NCBI RefSeq assembly: GCF_016858125.1
Contig: NZ_CP064781.1
Span: 372,001 to 436,000, forward strand
Source of the DNA: Azospira restricta
Lineage (GTDB): Bacteria; Pseudomonadota; Gammaproteobacteria; Burkholderiales; Rhodocyclaceae
Reading direction: 5' to 3'
DNA: 64,000 bases
Of the stretch, positions 17,185-26,144 are shown piece after piece (positions within the stretch are counted from its first letter, which is position 1; each line of letters opens with the position of its first letter). Made by a program: the position numbers and the translations under genes. The notes below the pieces were generated by a model. The model searched no databases and was not told where the DNA came from. It worked only from the letters and a program-made list of their open reading frames with translations.

Positions 17185-18986
17185 GCGGCAGGGAGCTGTT
17201 CGCGCTGTCGCTGGCACGCCGGCTGGCGCTCGCCTTCGCGCTGCTGGCGCTGTTCGCCGCTGGCCTGACCGGCTATTTCGCCTACCGCGACGGGCGCGCG
17301 GCGCTGATCGTCACCGCCACCGAGCAGCTGGCGACCGCCACCCGCGTGCTCGGCGGCCGCATCGCGATGACGCTGGACGGCGTCGAGCGCGACCTGCAGC
17401 TGCTCGCCCGCCACCCCGACAGCAGCTCGGCGCTCACCGGCGACGAGGTCGGCCGGGAGCACATCGGCGAACTGTTCTCGGCGCTGCTCGCCAGCCGCCC
17501 GGCCTACTTCCAGATCCGCCTGATCGCCGCCGGCAACGGCATCGAGGTAGCGCGCGTCGACCGCGCCGCCAGCGGGCCGCTGCGCATCGCCGGCGACGAC
17601 CTGCAGGAAAAGGGGCACCAGCCCTACGTCTTCGAGACGCTGGCGCTGCCGCCGGGCGGCGTCTTCGCGTCGCCGGCGACGATCAACCGCGAGAGCGGTG
17701 CCCACGACGCCGAGGGGCGCCCGTCGGCGCAGCTGGCGATGCGGGTCAGCGACGGCGAGCGGGCGCTCGGCGTCGTCGTCATCAACCTCGACCTCAACGG
17801 CCTCTTCCACCTGCTGGCCACCGATCTGCCGGGCGGCACCACCGTCTACCTGACCAACGGCGACGGCGACTTCCTGATCCACCCCGACCCGCGCAAGGCC
17901 TTCGCCTTCGACCGCGGGCAACGCGCGCGCATCCAGGAGGTCTTCCCGCAGACGGCGGCGCTGCTCGCCCCCGGCAACGCCGAGGTCAGCTTCCGGACGA
18001 CCCCGGAGCACAGCGCCGACGAACACCTCGCCAGCTTCGTCGGCGTCGACGCGCTGCCGTCGGCGTGGCGCGGCGCCGGCGGCGAGCGCGGCGTGCACTT
18101 CCTGCTCGGGCTGGCGCAGCCGCTCTCCGGCGTGCTGACGGAGAGCGGCGAACTGGCCGCCAACGCGACGCGCAACGTGCTGCTCGCCGGCGTCCTCGCG
18201 GCGCTGCTCGCCTTCGTGCTGGCGCGCGCGGTGACCGCGTCGCTGCGCCAGATCGAACAGGCGATGGCGCACTTCGGCAAGCCCGGCGCGCTCGACCTGC
18301 CGACCGACCGCCAGGACGAGATCGGCGCGCTGGCGCGGCGCTTCGCGGCGATGCAGCAGCAGATCCGCGCGCAGCTGGTGACGCTCGAGGCGCAGCGCCA
18401 GGCGCTCGACCACGAGGCGCAGCACGACTGGCTGACCGGGCTGGCCAACCGCCGCAGCCTGATCGGCTTCCTGCCGCAGGCGCTGGCGCGCGCGGCGCGG
18501 CAGGGAAACGGGCTGTCGCTGTTCTTCATCGACCTCGATGGCTTCAAGCCGATCAACGACACCCACGGCCACAGCACCGGTGACCGCGTGCTGGTCGACA
18601 TCGCCGGCCGCCTCGCGCACGGCGTGCGCGCCGGCGACTTCATCGCCCGCCCCGGCGGCGACGAATTCGTCGTCATCTGCGAGGGGCTGCATACCGCGGA
18701 CGAGGCGAGCCGCGTCGCCGACAAGCTGATCCAGCTGATCGGCACGCCGATCGAGCTGGCCGACAAGGGCCTCTGGCTGCAGGTCGGCGCCTCGATCGGC
18801 ATCGCCTGCTACCCCGGCGACGGCGACGACGCCGAGACGCTGACCGGCGCCGCCGACCGCGCGATGTACGCGGCGAAGACCGCCGGCCGCGGCATTTGGT
18901 GCCTGGCCGGCACGCTCGATGCGGAAAAGCCGGCGGCGGGCGATAATCCGGCCGCGCGCGACGCGGCGCGCCAGACCACGGACTGA
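17181..18986 (+). CDS. Membrane-bound sensory diguanylate cyclase
   Basis: 601 residues. TM1 is at about residues 12-32, followed by a large periplasmic sensor region to about 330, TM2 (about 333-353), a HAMP-like linker (RAVTASLRQIEQAMAHF) and a GGDEF domain. The active loop RPGGDEFVVI is intact (about 490-496), and an inhibitory I-site RAGD lies five residues before it, so an active, feedback-inhibited enzyme making c-di-GMP from two GTP is expected. The start at 17181 overlaps the stop of the PotD-like gene. The periplasmic part probably reads the state of that binding protein. Confidence 0.88.
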   Translation: MSGRELFALSLARRLALAFALLALFAAGLTGYFAYRDGRAALIVTATEQLATATRVLGGRIAMTLDGVERDLQLLARHPDSSSALTGDEVGREHIGELFSALLASRPAYFQIRLIAAGNGIEVARVDRAASGPLRIAGDDLQEKGHQPYVFETLALPPGGVFASPATINRESGAHDAEGRPSAQLAMRVSDGERALGVVVINLDLNGLFHLLATDLPGGTTVYLTNGDGDFLIHPDPRKAFAFDRGQRARIQEVFPQTAALLAPGNAEVSFRTTPEHSADEHLASFVGVDALPSAWRGAGGERGVHFLLGLAQPLSGVLTESGELAANATRNVLLAGVLAALLAFVLARAVTASLRQIEQAMAHFGKPGALDLPTDRQDEIGALARRFAAMQQQIRAQLVTLEAQRQALDHEAQHDWLTGLANRRSLIGFLPQALARAARQGNGLSLFFIDLDGFKPINDTHGHSTGDRVLVDIAGRLAHGVRAGDFIARPGGDEFVVICEGLHTADEASRVADKLIQLIGTPIELADKGLWLQVGASIGIACYPGDGDDAETLTGAADRAMYAAKTAGRGIWCLAGTLDAEKPAAGDNPAARDAARQTTD

Positions 18987-18995
18987 AGACAGGCA

Positions 18996-19559
18996 ATGGG
19001 ACGACACGAACTGATCATCGGCGGCGCCCGCTCGGGCAAGAGCGCACTCGCCGAGCGGCGCGCGGCGGAGGCGGCGGCCGGCAACCGGCTGCGCGTCGTC
19101 TACGTCGCCACTGCCGAGAACCGCGACGGCGAGATGGCGCGCCGCATCGCCCACCACCGCGCCCGCCGGCCGGCGGACTGGGGGCTGGTCGAGGCGCCGC
19201 TGCAGCTCGCCGCGGCGCTGCGCACGCATGCGGCGGCGGACACCTGCCTGCTCGTCGACTGCCTGACGCTGTGGCTGTCCAACCTGCTTTTCGCCGGCGC
19301 CGCGGCGCGCCAGGCGGAAGCCGGCGAGGCGATCGACTGCCCGCTGCTGGCGGCGGAGACCGACGCGCTGGTGGCGCTGCTGCCGACGCTGCCGGGAAGC
19401 ATCCTGCTTGTCTCCAACGAGGTCGGCTGGGGCATCGTGCCGATGCACCCGGTATCGCGCTGCTTCGCCGACGAGCAGGGCCGCCTCAACCAGCGCGTCG
19501 CCGCCGTCTGCGCGCGGGTGACGCTGGTTGCCGCGGGGCTGCCGCTGGCGCTCAAGTAG
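18996..19559 (+). CDS. cobU: Adenosylcobinamide kinase / guanylyltransferase
   Basis: 187 residues. This bifunctional cytoplasmic enzyme phosphorylates adenosylcobinamide and transfers GMP to it. The P-loop [12 protein letters not shown] (about 8-19), the guanylylation region [12 protein letters not shown] and the NEVGWGIVP motif (about 140-148) are all present. It follows the diguanylate cyclase by 9 bp, so may be on the same transcript. Its 3' end overlaps convergent cobQ by 8 bases. Confidence 0.95.
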   Translation: MGRHELIIGGARSGKSALAERRAAEAAAGNRLRVVYVATAENRDGEMARRIAHHRARRPADWGLVEAPLQLAAALRTHAAADTCLLVDCLTLWLSNLLFAGAAARQAEAGEAIDCPLLAAETDALVALLPTLPGSILLVSNEVGWGIVPMHPVSRCFADEQGRLNQRVAAVCARVTLVAAGLPLALK

Positions 19560-21015
19560 GCAGCAGCCCCTTCATCTTCTCCGCGTCGAGCGCCGCCTCG
19601 ACCGCATCCGCCAGCCGGTCGAGGTCGGCCTCGCGGCGCGCGGCGGCGTCGAAGTGCGTGCCCCCGACTTGCGCGCCGGCCCACTGCAACAAGGCCGCGA
19701 GCGCGGCCGGTTCGTCGAACAGGCCGTGGCAGTAGGTGGCGAGGATCTGCCCGTCGGCCGACCGCGCGCCGTCGGCACGGCCGTCCAGCGTCGCCGCCGG
19801 CGCCGCCAGCGCCGGGCCGGCGGTGACCCCCATGTGAATCTCGTAGCCGGCGACCGCCGGCGCGCCCGGCAGGTGCAGCGTGCCGGCGACGTTCTTCAGC
19901 TGCTTCTCCGCTGCCAGCGTCGTCTCGCAGTCGAGCAGGCCGAGCCCGGACGCGCTGCCCGGCCGGCCTTCCAGCCCGAGCGGGTCGTGCAGCGCGCGAC
20001 CGAGCATCTGGTAGCCGCCGCAGATGCCGATCAGCTTGCCGCCGTAGCGCAGGTGCCGGTCGATCGCGGCCTCCCAGCCGTGTTCGCGCAGCCACGCGAG
20101 GTCGGCCTGCACCGACTTCGAGCCGGGCAGCACGATCAGGTCGGCGGCCGGCGGCGGCTCGTTCGGGCCGACGAAGCGGAAGTCGACCTGCGGGTGGAAG
20201 CGCAGCGGGTCGAGGTCGTTGTGGTTCGAGATGCGCGGGAAGGCCGGCGCGATGACCTTCAGCTGCGTCGCCGCCTTCGCCTCGGTGCCGCGCGGCAGCG
20301 CGTCCTCGGCGTCGAGATAGAGCCCGTGCAGGTAGGGCAGCACGCCGAGCACCGGCTTGCCGGTACGCGCTTCCAGCCAGTCGAGCCCCGGTTCGAGCAG
20401 GCCGATGTCGCCGCGAAAACGGTTGATCACGAAGCCCCTGACCCGCGCCTGCTCCGACGGCGACAGCAGCTCCAGCGTGCCGACCAGGTGCGCGAAGACG
20501 CCGCCGCGGTCGATGTCGGCGACGAGGATCACCGGGCAGTCGACCGCCTCAGCGAAGCCCATGTTGGCGATGTCGCGGTCCCTGAGGTTGATCTCGGCCG
20601 GGCTGCCGGCGCCCTCGACCAGCACGCAGTCGTACTGTGCACACAGCCGCTCGTACGATTCGAGCACCGCCTTCATCGCGCGCGGCTTGTACTCGTGGTA
20701 GGCGCGGGCGTCGAGGTCGCTGACCGCCTTGCCGTGGATGATCACCTGCGCCCGCTTGTCGGTGTTGGGTTTGAGCAGCACCGGGTTGAAGTCGGTGTGC
20801 GGCGCGAGGCCGGCGGCGAGCGCCTGCAGCGCCTGCGCACGGCCGATCTCGCCGCCGTCGACGGTGACCGCCGAGTTGAGCGCCATATTCTGCGGCTTGA
20901 ACGGCGCGACGCGCACGCCGCGGCGCCTGAGGATGCGGCATAGCGCGGCAACCAGCGTGCTCTTGCCGGCGTCGGAGGTGCAGCCTTGCACCATCAGCGT
21001 GCGGGTCGTGGTCAT
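19552..21015 (-). CDS. cobQ: Cobyric acid synthase
   Basis: 487 residues. It amidates adenosylcobyrinic acid a,c-diamide at four positions using glutamine and ATP. The N-terminal dethiobiotin-synthetase-like ATPase has [20 protein letters not shown]. The C-terminal type-1 glutamine amidotransferase has its nucleophile in [12 protein letters not shown] and the catalytic His in YCHGLFDEP. The ATG at 21015 precedes the conserved MVQG start; the frame is open further upstream, but that stretch is not family-like. It is convergent with cobU. Confidence 0.95.
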   Translation of the reverse strand: MTTTRTLMVQGCTSDAGKSTLVAALCRILRRRGVRVAPFKPQNMALNSAVTVDGGEIGRAQALQALAAGLAPHTDFNPVLLKPNTDKRAQVIIHGKAVSDLDARAYHEYKPRAMKAVLESYERLCAQYDCVLVEGAGSPAEINLRDRDIANMGFAEAVDCPVILVADIDRGGVFAHLVGTLELLSPSEQARVRGFVINRFRGDIGLLEPGLDWLEARTGKPVLGVLPYLHGLYLDAEDALPRGTEAKAATQLKVIAPAFPRISNHNDLDPLRFHPQVDFRFVGPNEPPPAADLIVLPGSKSVQADLAWLREHGWEAAIDRHLRYGGKLIGICGGYQMLGRALHDPLGLEGRPGSASGLGLLDCETTLAAEKQLKNVAGTLHLPGAPAVAGYEIHMGVTAGPALAAPAATLDGRADGARSADGQILATYCHGLFDEPAALAALLQWAGAQVGGTHFDAAARREADLDRLADAVEAALDAEKMKGLLPT

Positions 21016-21176
21016 CGGATCGGCGGAAAGGGTCGGCGGAAGGACGCGCATTTTCGCACGCGACCGGCCGCCGCCCAATGCCGGATTCGCAGCGGCAGCA
21101 CATCGAACGCACATGGAATAAATCTTGCAATGCCCTCTGAATAGTCGTAATGCATTTCCAACAAGGAATCAAAAAC

Positions 21177-22817
21177 ATGGGATTCAGGGATCTGAAGGTC
21201 GCCACCAAGCTCAACGTCGTGCTCGGCGCCGCCGGCGCGGTGATGCTGCTGGCGCTGCTGCTGCTATTTACGCACAAGCGCGACGACCTGTTCGAGGAAC
21301 GCAAATTCGACGCCCGCCAGCTGGTGGCACAGGCGATGGCGGTGATCGAGGCCAGCCACGCCCAGGCCAGGGCGGGCAAGCTGAGCGAGGAGCAGGCCAG
21401 GGAATCGGCGCGGCAGATCATCGCCCGCATGCGCCACGGCGACGACTTCAGCGACTACTTCTGGATCCAGGACGGCGCGGCGCGGATCGTGATGCATCCG
21501 ATCAAGCCGGAACTGAACGGCAAGGACATGACCGATTTCAAGGATCCGCACGGCCTGCCGATCTTCACCGAGTTCGCGAAACTGGCGAAAGGCAAGGATG
21601 GCGGCGAACTGCAGTACATGTGGCCGAAGCCCGGGCACAGCGAGCCCAAGCCGAAGATCGCGCACGTCCGCGGCTTCGAGCCCTGGGGCTGGATCGTCGG
21701 CACCGGCGTCTATGTCGACACGGTCGAGAGCGAGTTCCGCGAAAGCGTCATCCAGGAAGGCGGCGCAATCGCGCTGGTGCTGGTTCTCGCCGGCTTGGCG
21801 ATGCTGCTCGTCGTGCGCAGCAGCGTCAGCCGGCCGGTGGCCGAGCTGCAGGCGGTGATGCAGCGCGTCGCCGAGACGCGCGACCTGACGCTGCGCACCG
21901 GCGCCACTGCCGGCGACGAAGTCGGCCTCGCCGGCCAGTCCTTCGACCGCCTGATGGCGGCGCTGCGCGACAGCTTCACCAGCATCGTCGCCGGCGCCGG
22001 CCAGCTCGCCGGCGCCTCGCAGCAGCTCGCCGCGGCAGCGGTGCAGGTGCGCGACAGCAGCGAATCGCAAAGCGAGTCGGCGGCGTCGATGTCGGCCGCA
22101 GTCGAGCAGATGACGGTCAGCATTTCCCATGTCTCGGAAAACACCTCCCAGGTCCGGGAACTGGGCGAGGTCAGCTACACGCAGGAAATGGAGGGCTCGC
22201 GCAGCGTCCACGCGCTGGAGGTCGAGCTCGACGGCGTGCAGAACTCGGTGATGCGGATGGACGCCAGCCTCGCCGAATTCATCCGCAGCACGCAGGCGAT
22301 CTCGACGCTGACCCGCCAGGTGCGCGAAATCGCCGAGCAGACCAACCTGCTCGCGCTCAACGCGGCGATCGAGGCGGCGCGCGCCGGCGAGCACGGCCGC
22401 GGCTTCGCGGTCGTCGCCAGCGAAGTCAGGAAGCTCGCCGAGAAATCCTCGCAGTCGGCCAGCGAGATCGACAGCGTCACCCATCAGGTGAGCACCCACT
22501 CGCAGACCGTCGAGCAGGCGATGGGCGAGAGCAACCGCCGGCTGGACGCAGCGCGGGCGCTGATGCACGCCGTCTCCGGCGTCCTCGCCAGCGCCGAGGA
22601 AGCGGTGATCGGCACGCGCGGCGGCCTCAACGACATCACCGCGGCGATGCATGAGCAGGCAGCGGCGACCACCAACATCGCACAGAATGTCGAACGCATC
22701 GCGCAGATGGCCGAAGAGAACACCGCCGCCGCCAGCCAGACCGCCGGCGCCGCCGGCGAACTGCGCGACCTGGCGCAGGACCTGGCGGGCACCGTCAACC
22801 GCTTCCGCATCGCCTAG
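21177..22817 (+). CDS. Methyl-accepting chemotaxis protein with a single Cache sensor
   Basis: 546 residues. TM1 is at about 14-34; a periplasmic sCache domain ([19 protein letters not shown], about 95-113, then [19 protein letters not shown]) recalls sensors for small carboxylates. TM2 is at about 197-217, followed by a HAMP domain and a long signalling helix with the hairpin core [18 protein letters not shown] (about 384-401). It would pass signals to CheA/CheW. The ATG at 21177 has AAGGA nine bases upstream and is preferred over an ATG at 21150. It is an isolated gene between cobalamin genes. Confidence 0.92.
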   Translation: MGFRDLKVATKLNVVLGAAGAVMLLALLLLFTHKRDDLFEERKFDARQLVAQAMAVIEASHAQARAGKLSEEQARESARQIIARMRHGDDFSDYFWIQDGAARIVMHPIKPELNGKDMTDFKDPHGLPIFTEFAKLAKGKDGGELQYMWPKPGHSEPKPKIAHVRGFEPWGWIVGTGVYVDTVESEFRESVIQEGGAIALVLVLAGLAMLLVVRSSVSRPVAELQAVMQRVAETRDLTLRTGATAGDEVGLAGQSFDRLMAALRDSFTSIVAGAGQLAGASQQLAAAAVQVRDSSESQSESAASMSAAVEQMTVSISHVSENTSQVRELGEVSYTQEMEGSRSVHALEVELDGVQNSVMRMDASLAEFIRSTQAISTLTRQVREIAEQTNLLALNAAIEAARAGEHGRGFAVVASEVRKLAEKSSQSASEIDSVTHQVSTHSQTVEQAMGESNRRLDAARALMHAVSGVLASAEEAVIGTRGGLNDITAAMHEQAAATTNIAQNVERIAQMAEENTAAASQTAGAAGELRDLAQDLAGTVNRFRIA

Positions 22818-23046
22818 AAGTTCCCTTGGGAGACGCCCGAGCGTGGCGCGCGGCTCGGCAGCGATGCCTGCGCAGCGGAGCCGATCCGTTTTCGGGACAC
22901 TGCGTGCGCGGCGGCGCAAGCAGCGGTCGTCCGCTCCTGCAGCGGCGCCCCCGTCCCGCCGCCACCCGCTCGGCGGCGCGGCATTCTGACGGCGACGCGC
23001 GGCGCGCGGTAAAATCCGCCCCTTCCCCATTCCCCGCCGCCGCGCC

Positions 23047-23994
23047 GTGTCCCTCCCCGCCCCCCTGCTGCTGCCGCTGTTCGCCCTGGCCGGCGCCACG
23101 CTCGACCGCCTGCTCGGCGAACCGCAGCGCTGGCATCCGCTGGTCGGCTTCGGCCGCATCGCCGCCGGCATCGAGCGCCGGCTGAACCGCGACGGCGGCT
23201 CGCGCCCGGCCGGCCTCTTCGCCTGGAGCCTCGCCGTGCTGCCGCCGGTGCTGGCGGCCGGCTTCCTGTGCACGCTGCCGTTCGGCTGGCTGCTGCACCC
23301 GCTGCTGCTGTGCTTCGCGCTCGGCGGCCGGGCGCTGGAGGAACACGGCGAGCGCGTCGCCGCGGATCTGGAGGCCGCCGATCTGGCGGCGGCGCGCGAG
23401 CACGTCGGCTGGATGGTCTCGCGCGACACCTCGGCGCTCGACGAGGAGGGCGTGGCCAAGGCCGCCGTCGAATCGCTGTTGGAGAACGGTAACGACGCGG
23501 TGTTCGGCGCGCTGTTCTGGTTCTTCCTGCTCGGCGGCCCGGGCGCGCTGCTGTTCCGGCTGGCGAACACGCTCGACGCGATGTGGGGCTACCGCAACGC
23601 GCGCTTCCTGCGTTTCGGTGCCGCCGCCGCGCGCCTCGACGACGCGCTCAACTACCTGCCGGCGCGACTGACCGCGCTCTCCTATGCGCTGTTCGGTTCC
23701 TTCCGCCGAGCGCTTGCCTGCTGGCGCGCGCAGGCACCCGCCTGGGACAGCCCGAACGCCGGCCCGGTGATGGCCGCCGGCGCCGGCGCGCTGCAGGTCG
23801 CGCTCGGCGGCCCGGCGGTCTACCACGGCCGGCTGGAAGTGCGCCCCCGCCTCGGCGAAGGCCGCGCACCGCAGGCCGGCGACATCCGCCGCGCGCTGGC
23901 GCTGGTACGCCGCGGACTGCGCCTGTGGCTGATCCTTGCGCTGCTGGTCGGCGTCGCCGCCGCGATCTTCACGAACGGAGCGGCGCATGCTTGA
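23047..23994 (+). CDS. cbiB: Adenosylcobinamide-phosphate synthase
   Basis: 315 residues, a polytopic membrane protein (CbiB, also called CobD) that attaches aminopropanol (phosphate) to adenosylcobyric acid. Family motifs: [19 protein letters not shown] near the N-terminus, [19 protein letters not shown] (about 125-143), [13 protein letters not shown] and [14 protein letters not shown]. The start is a GTG at 23047. A TAAAAT -10-like box at 23010-23015 may be its promoter. It overlaps the next gene by 8 bases and forms an operon with it and btuF. Confidence 0.93.
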   Translation: MSLPAPLLLPLFALAGATLDRLLGEPQRWHPLVGFGRIAAGIERRLNRDGGSRPAGLFAWSLAVLPPVLAAGFLCTLPFGWLLHPLLLCFALGGRALEEHGERVAADLEAADLAAAREHVGWMVSRDTSALDEEGVAKAAVESLLENGNDAVFGALFWFFLLGGPGALLFRLANTLDAMWGYRNARFLRFGAAAARLDDALNYLPARLTALSYALFGSFRRALACWRAQAPAWDSPNAGPVMAAGAGALQVALGGPAVYHGRLEVRPRLGEGRAPQAGDIRRALALVRRGLRLWLILALLVGVAAAIFTNGAAHA

Positions 23995-24979
23995 GCACGG
24001 CGGACGCCTGCGGCTGGCCGCTGCGCAGTGGGGCATCCCGCTCGCCGACTGGGCCGACCTGTCGACCGGCATCAACCCGCAGGGCTGGCCGGTGCCGCCG
24101 CTGCCGGCCGACTGCTGGCGGCGGCTGCCGGAAGACCACGACGGGCTGGAGGACGCGGCCGCCGCCTACTACGGCAACGCCCAGCTGCTGCCGATCGCCG
24201 GCTCGCAGGCGGCGATCCAGTGCCTGCCTCAACTCCTGCCGCGCGCCGCGGTGGCGATGGCGGCGCCGCTCTACGCCGAGCACCCACATGCCTGGGAGCG
24301 CGCCGGGCACAAGGTGCGCCGGCTGCCCGGCGCATCGCTCAGCCGCGTGCTGGCGGCGATGACGCCGAACGTGCTGCTGTGCAACCCGAACAACCCGAGC
24401 GCGCGCGCCTTCGCCCGCGACGAGCTGCTGGCCGCCGCAGCGCAGCTGAAGAAGCGCGGCGGCACGCTGGTCGTCGACGAAGCCTTCGCCGACGCCGATC
24501 CGGACAATTGCGTGACGCCGTTCGCCGGCACCGACGCGGCACCGAACCTGATCGTGCTGCGCTCGCTCGGCAAGTTCTTCGGGCTCGCCGGCGCCCGCGT
24601 CGGCTTCCTCTTCGCCCGCCGCGAACTGCGCGCGCAGATGGCCGAGACGCTCGGCCCGTGGACGCTGAGCGGCCCGTCGCGCGCCGTCGCGCAGGCGGCG
24701 CTCGCCGACCGCGACTGGCAGGCGGCGACGCGCGCGCGGCTGGCCGCCGACGGCGAGCGCCTGCGCGCGCTGCTGGCACCGCTCGGCGAGGTCCGCGCCA
24801 ACCCGCTGTTCTGCTGGCTGCCGACCGACCATGCGCAGGCGCTGCACGACTTTCTCGCCGCCCGCGGCATCCTCGTCCGCCTGTTCGCCGACCTGCCCGG
24901 CCTGCGCTTCGGCCTGCCCGGCGACGAATCCGAATGGCAGCGGCTCGCCGCCGCCCTCACCGAATGGAGCCCGCAATGA
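23987..24979 (+). CDS. cobC: Threonine-phosphate decarboxylase
   Basis: 330 residues, a class-I PLP-dependent aminotransferase-fold enzyme that decarboxylates L-threonine phosphate to (R)-1-amino-2-propanol phosphate, the linker used by CbiB. It is called CobD in Salmonella and CobC in Pseudomonas; it is unrelated to the alpha-ribazole phosphatase at 13722, which shares the name. Motifs: [13 protein letters not shown] (about 19-31), [19 protein letters not shown], and the PLP-lysine segment [17 protein letters not shown]. The ATG at 23987 gives the family start MLEHGGRL. Confidence 0.9.
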   Translation: MLEHGGRLRLAAAQWGIPLADWADLSTGINPQGWPVPPLPADCWRRLPEDHDGLEDAAAAYYGNAQLLPIAGSQAAIQCLPQLLPRAAVAMAAPLYAEHPHAWERAGHKVRRLPGASLSRVLAAMTPNVLLCNPNNPSARAFARDELLAAAAQLKKRGGTLVVDEAFADADPDNCVTPFAGTDAAPNLIVLRSLGKFFGLAGARVGFLFARRELRAQMAETLGPWTLSGPSRAVAQAALADRDWQAATRARLAADGERLRALLAPLGEVRANPLFCWLPTDHAQALHDFLAARGILVRLFADLPGLRFGLPGDESEWQRLAAALTEWSPQ

Positions 24980-25866
24980 TCCGCAGCGCCTTCCTGCTTT
25001 CCCTTGCTCTCGTCGCCGCGGCCGCGCAGGCCGAGGTCAGCGTCCGCGACGATATCGGCAACACGGTGAAGCTCGCCCAGCCGGCGAAGCGCATCGTCAG
25101 CCTCGCCCCGCACATGACCGAGACACTGTTCGCCGCCGGCGCCGGCGCGCAGGTCGTCGGCACCGTCGACTACAGCGACTACCCGGAGGCGGCGAAGAAG
25201 ATCCAGCGCGTCGGCGGCTATTCGCGCCTCGACCTGGAGGCGATCGCTGCGCTCAAGCCCGACCTCGTCGTCGGCTGGCAGAGCGGCAACGCCGCCGCCC
25301 ACCTGGAGAAGCTGAAGGGGCTGGGCTACACGATCTACGTCTCGCAGCCGAACCGCATCGAGGACGTCGCCAGCGAGATCGAGCGCCTCGGCACGCTGGC
25401 CGGCACCGGCGCCGTCGCCCATGCCGAAGCGGAGCGCTTCCGCGAGCGCCTCGCCGCGCTGCGGGCGCAGTTCGGCGGCAAGGCGACGGTGCGCACCTTC
25501 TACCAGATCTGGAAGCAGCCGCTGATGACGGTGGGCAAGAACCAGATCATTTCGGACGCGATCCGGCTGTGCAGCGGCGACAACGTCTTCGGCACGCTCG
25601 AGCAGATGGCGCCGACGGTGACCGTCGAGGCGGTGATCGCCGCCAACCCGGAAACGATCATCGCCAGCGGCATGGGCGATTCGCGCCCGGAATGGCTCGA
25701 CGACTGGAAGAAGTGGACGAGCATCGACGCGGTGAAGCGCGACAACCTGTTCTTCGTGCCGCCGGAGCTGATCCAGCGGCATACGCCGCGGCTCTTGGAA
25801 GGGACCGAGAAGCTGTGCCGCCACCTGGAGACGGTGCGCGAACGGCGGCGGAAGAAGCAACCCTGA
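24976..25866 (+). CDS. btuF: Periplasmic cobalamin-binding protein BtuF
   Basis: 296 residues with a cleavable signal peptide ([18 protein letters not shown]). The mature TroA/BtuF fold has RIVSLAPHMTETLFAAGAG and the helical backbone region LEAIAALKPDLVVGWQ. BtuF captures vitamin B12 in the periplasm for the BtuCD permease, but btuC and btuD are not in this window. The ATG overlaps the preceding stop by 4 bases, so it is coupled to the cobinamide genes, which favours a corrinoid ligand over a siderophore. Confidence 0.85.
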   Translation: MIRSAFLLSLALVAAAAQAEVSVRDDIGNTVKLAQPAKRIVSLAPHMTETLFAAGAGAQVVGTVDYSDYPEAAKKIQRVGGYSRLDLEAIAALKPDLVVGWQSGNAAAHLEKLKGLGYTIYVSQPNRIEDVASEIERLGTLAGTGAVAHAEAERFRERLAALRAQFGGKATVRTFYQIWKQPLMTVGKNQIISDAIRLCSGDNVFGTLEQMAPTVTVEAVIAANPETIIASGMGDSRPEWLDDWKKWTSIDAVKRDNLFFVPPELIQRHTPRLLEGTEKLCRHLETVRERRRKKQP

Positions 25867-25882
25867 GAATTGGAGCTTTTGA

Positions 25883-25917
25883 CGTAAAAATGCCCGGAAT
25901 TTCCGGGCATTTTTACG
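25883..25917. terminator. Strong bidirectional intrinsic terminator
   Basis: Two 17-base arms (25883-25899 and 25901-25917) form a nearly perfect palindrome around a single T: a GC-rich core TGCCCGGAA/TTCCGGGCA flanked by runs of A and T on either side. It ends the btuF operon on the + strand and the deaminase/small-ORF operon on the - strand, and marks the left border of the AT-richer island. Confidence 0.9.
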
Positions 25918-25931
25918 ATTGATCTGGGTTT

Positions 25932-26144
25932 CTATTCAGCAACAATTACCCGCGTAGTCATCAAATCCTGAATAACCCGCTCCCGAAAACTAGAGGTGTG
26001 TTGCAGCTTTTGTGGGAACTGAACCACGACCCCAGACGCGTGCCGAGGAAAAGATGCAGAAAGGGTATGGGTTACGGTGGGCACTTGCGACTGCTCAAGC
26101 ATCAAAGAGAGCTGATTGCTTACCGTGTGATGCTTTTTCTTCAT
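25932..26144 (-). CDS. Unrecognised 70-residue protein coupled to the anti-phage deaminase
   Basis: I do not recognise this protein. It starts inside the 3' end of the deaminase gene (50-base overlap from the ATG at 26144) and ends 15 bp before the terminator, exactly where a second operon gene would end. An alternative ATG at 26102 (starting MLEQSQVPTV) overlaps the deaminase stop by only 8 bases, the overlap seen in other operons here, and gives 56 residues; neither start has a strong Shine-Dalgarno sequence. The protein has no signal peptide or membrane segment. The C-terminal part looks like strand (GVVVQFP), helix (SSFRERVIQDLMTT), strand (RVIVAE). Its composition resembles the island, not the GC-rich flanks. 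Confidence 0.55.
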   Translation of the reverse strand: MKKKHHTVSNQLSLMLEQSQVPTVTHTLSASFPRHASGVVVQFPQKLQHTSSFRERVIQDLMTTRVIVAE

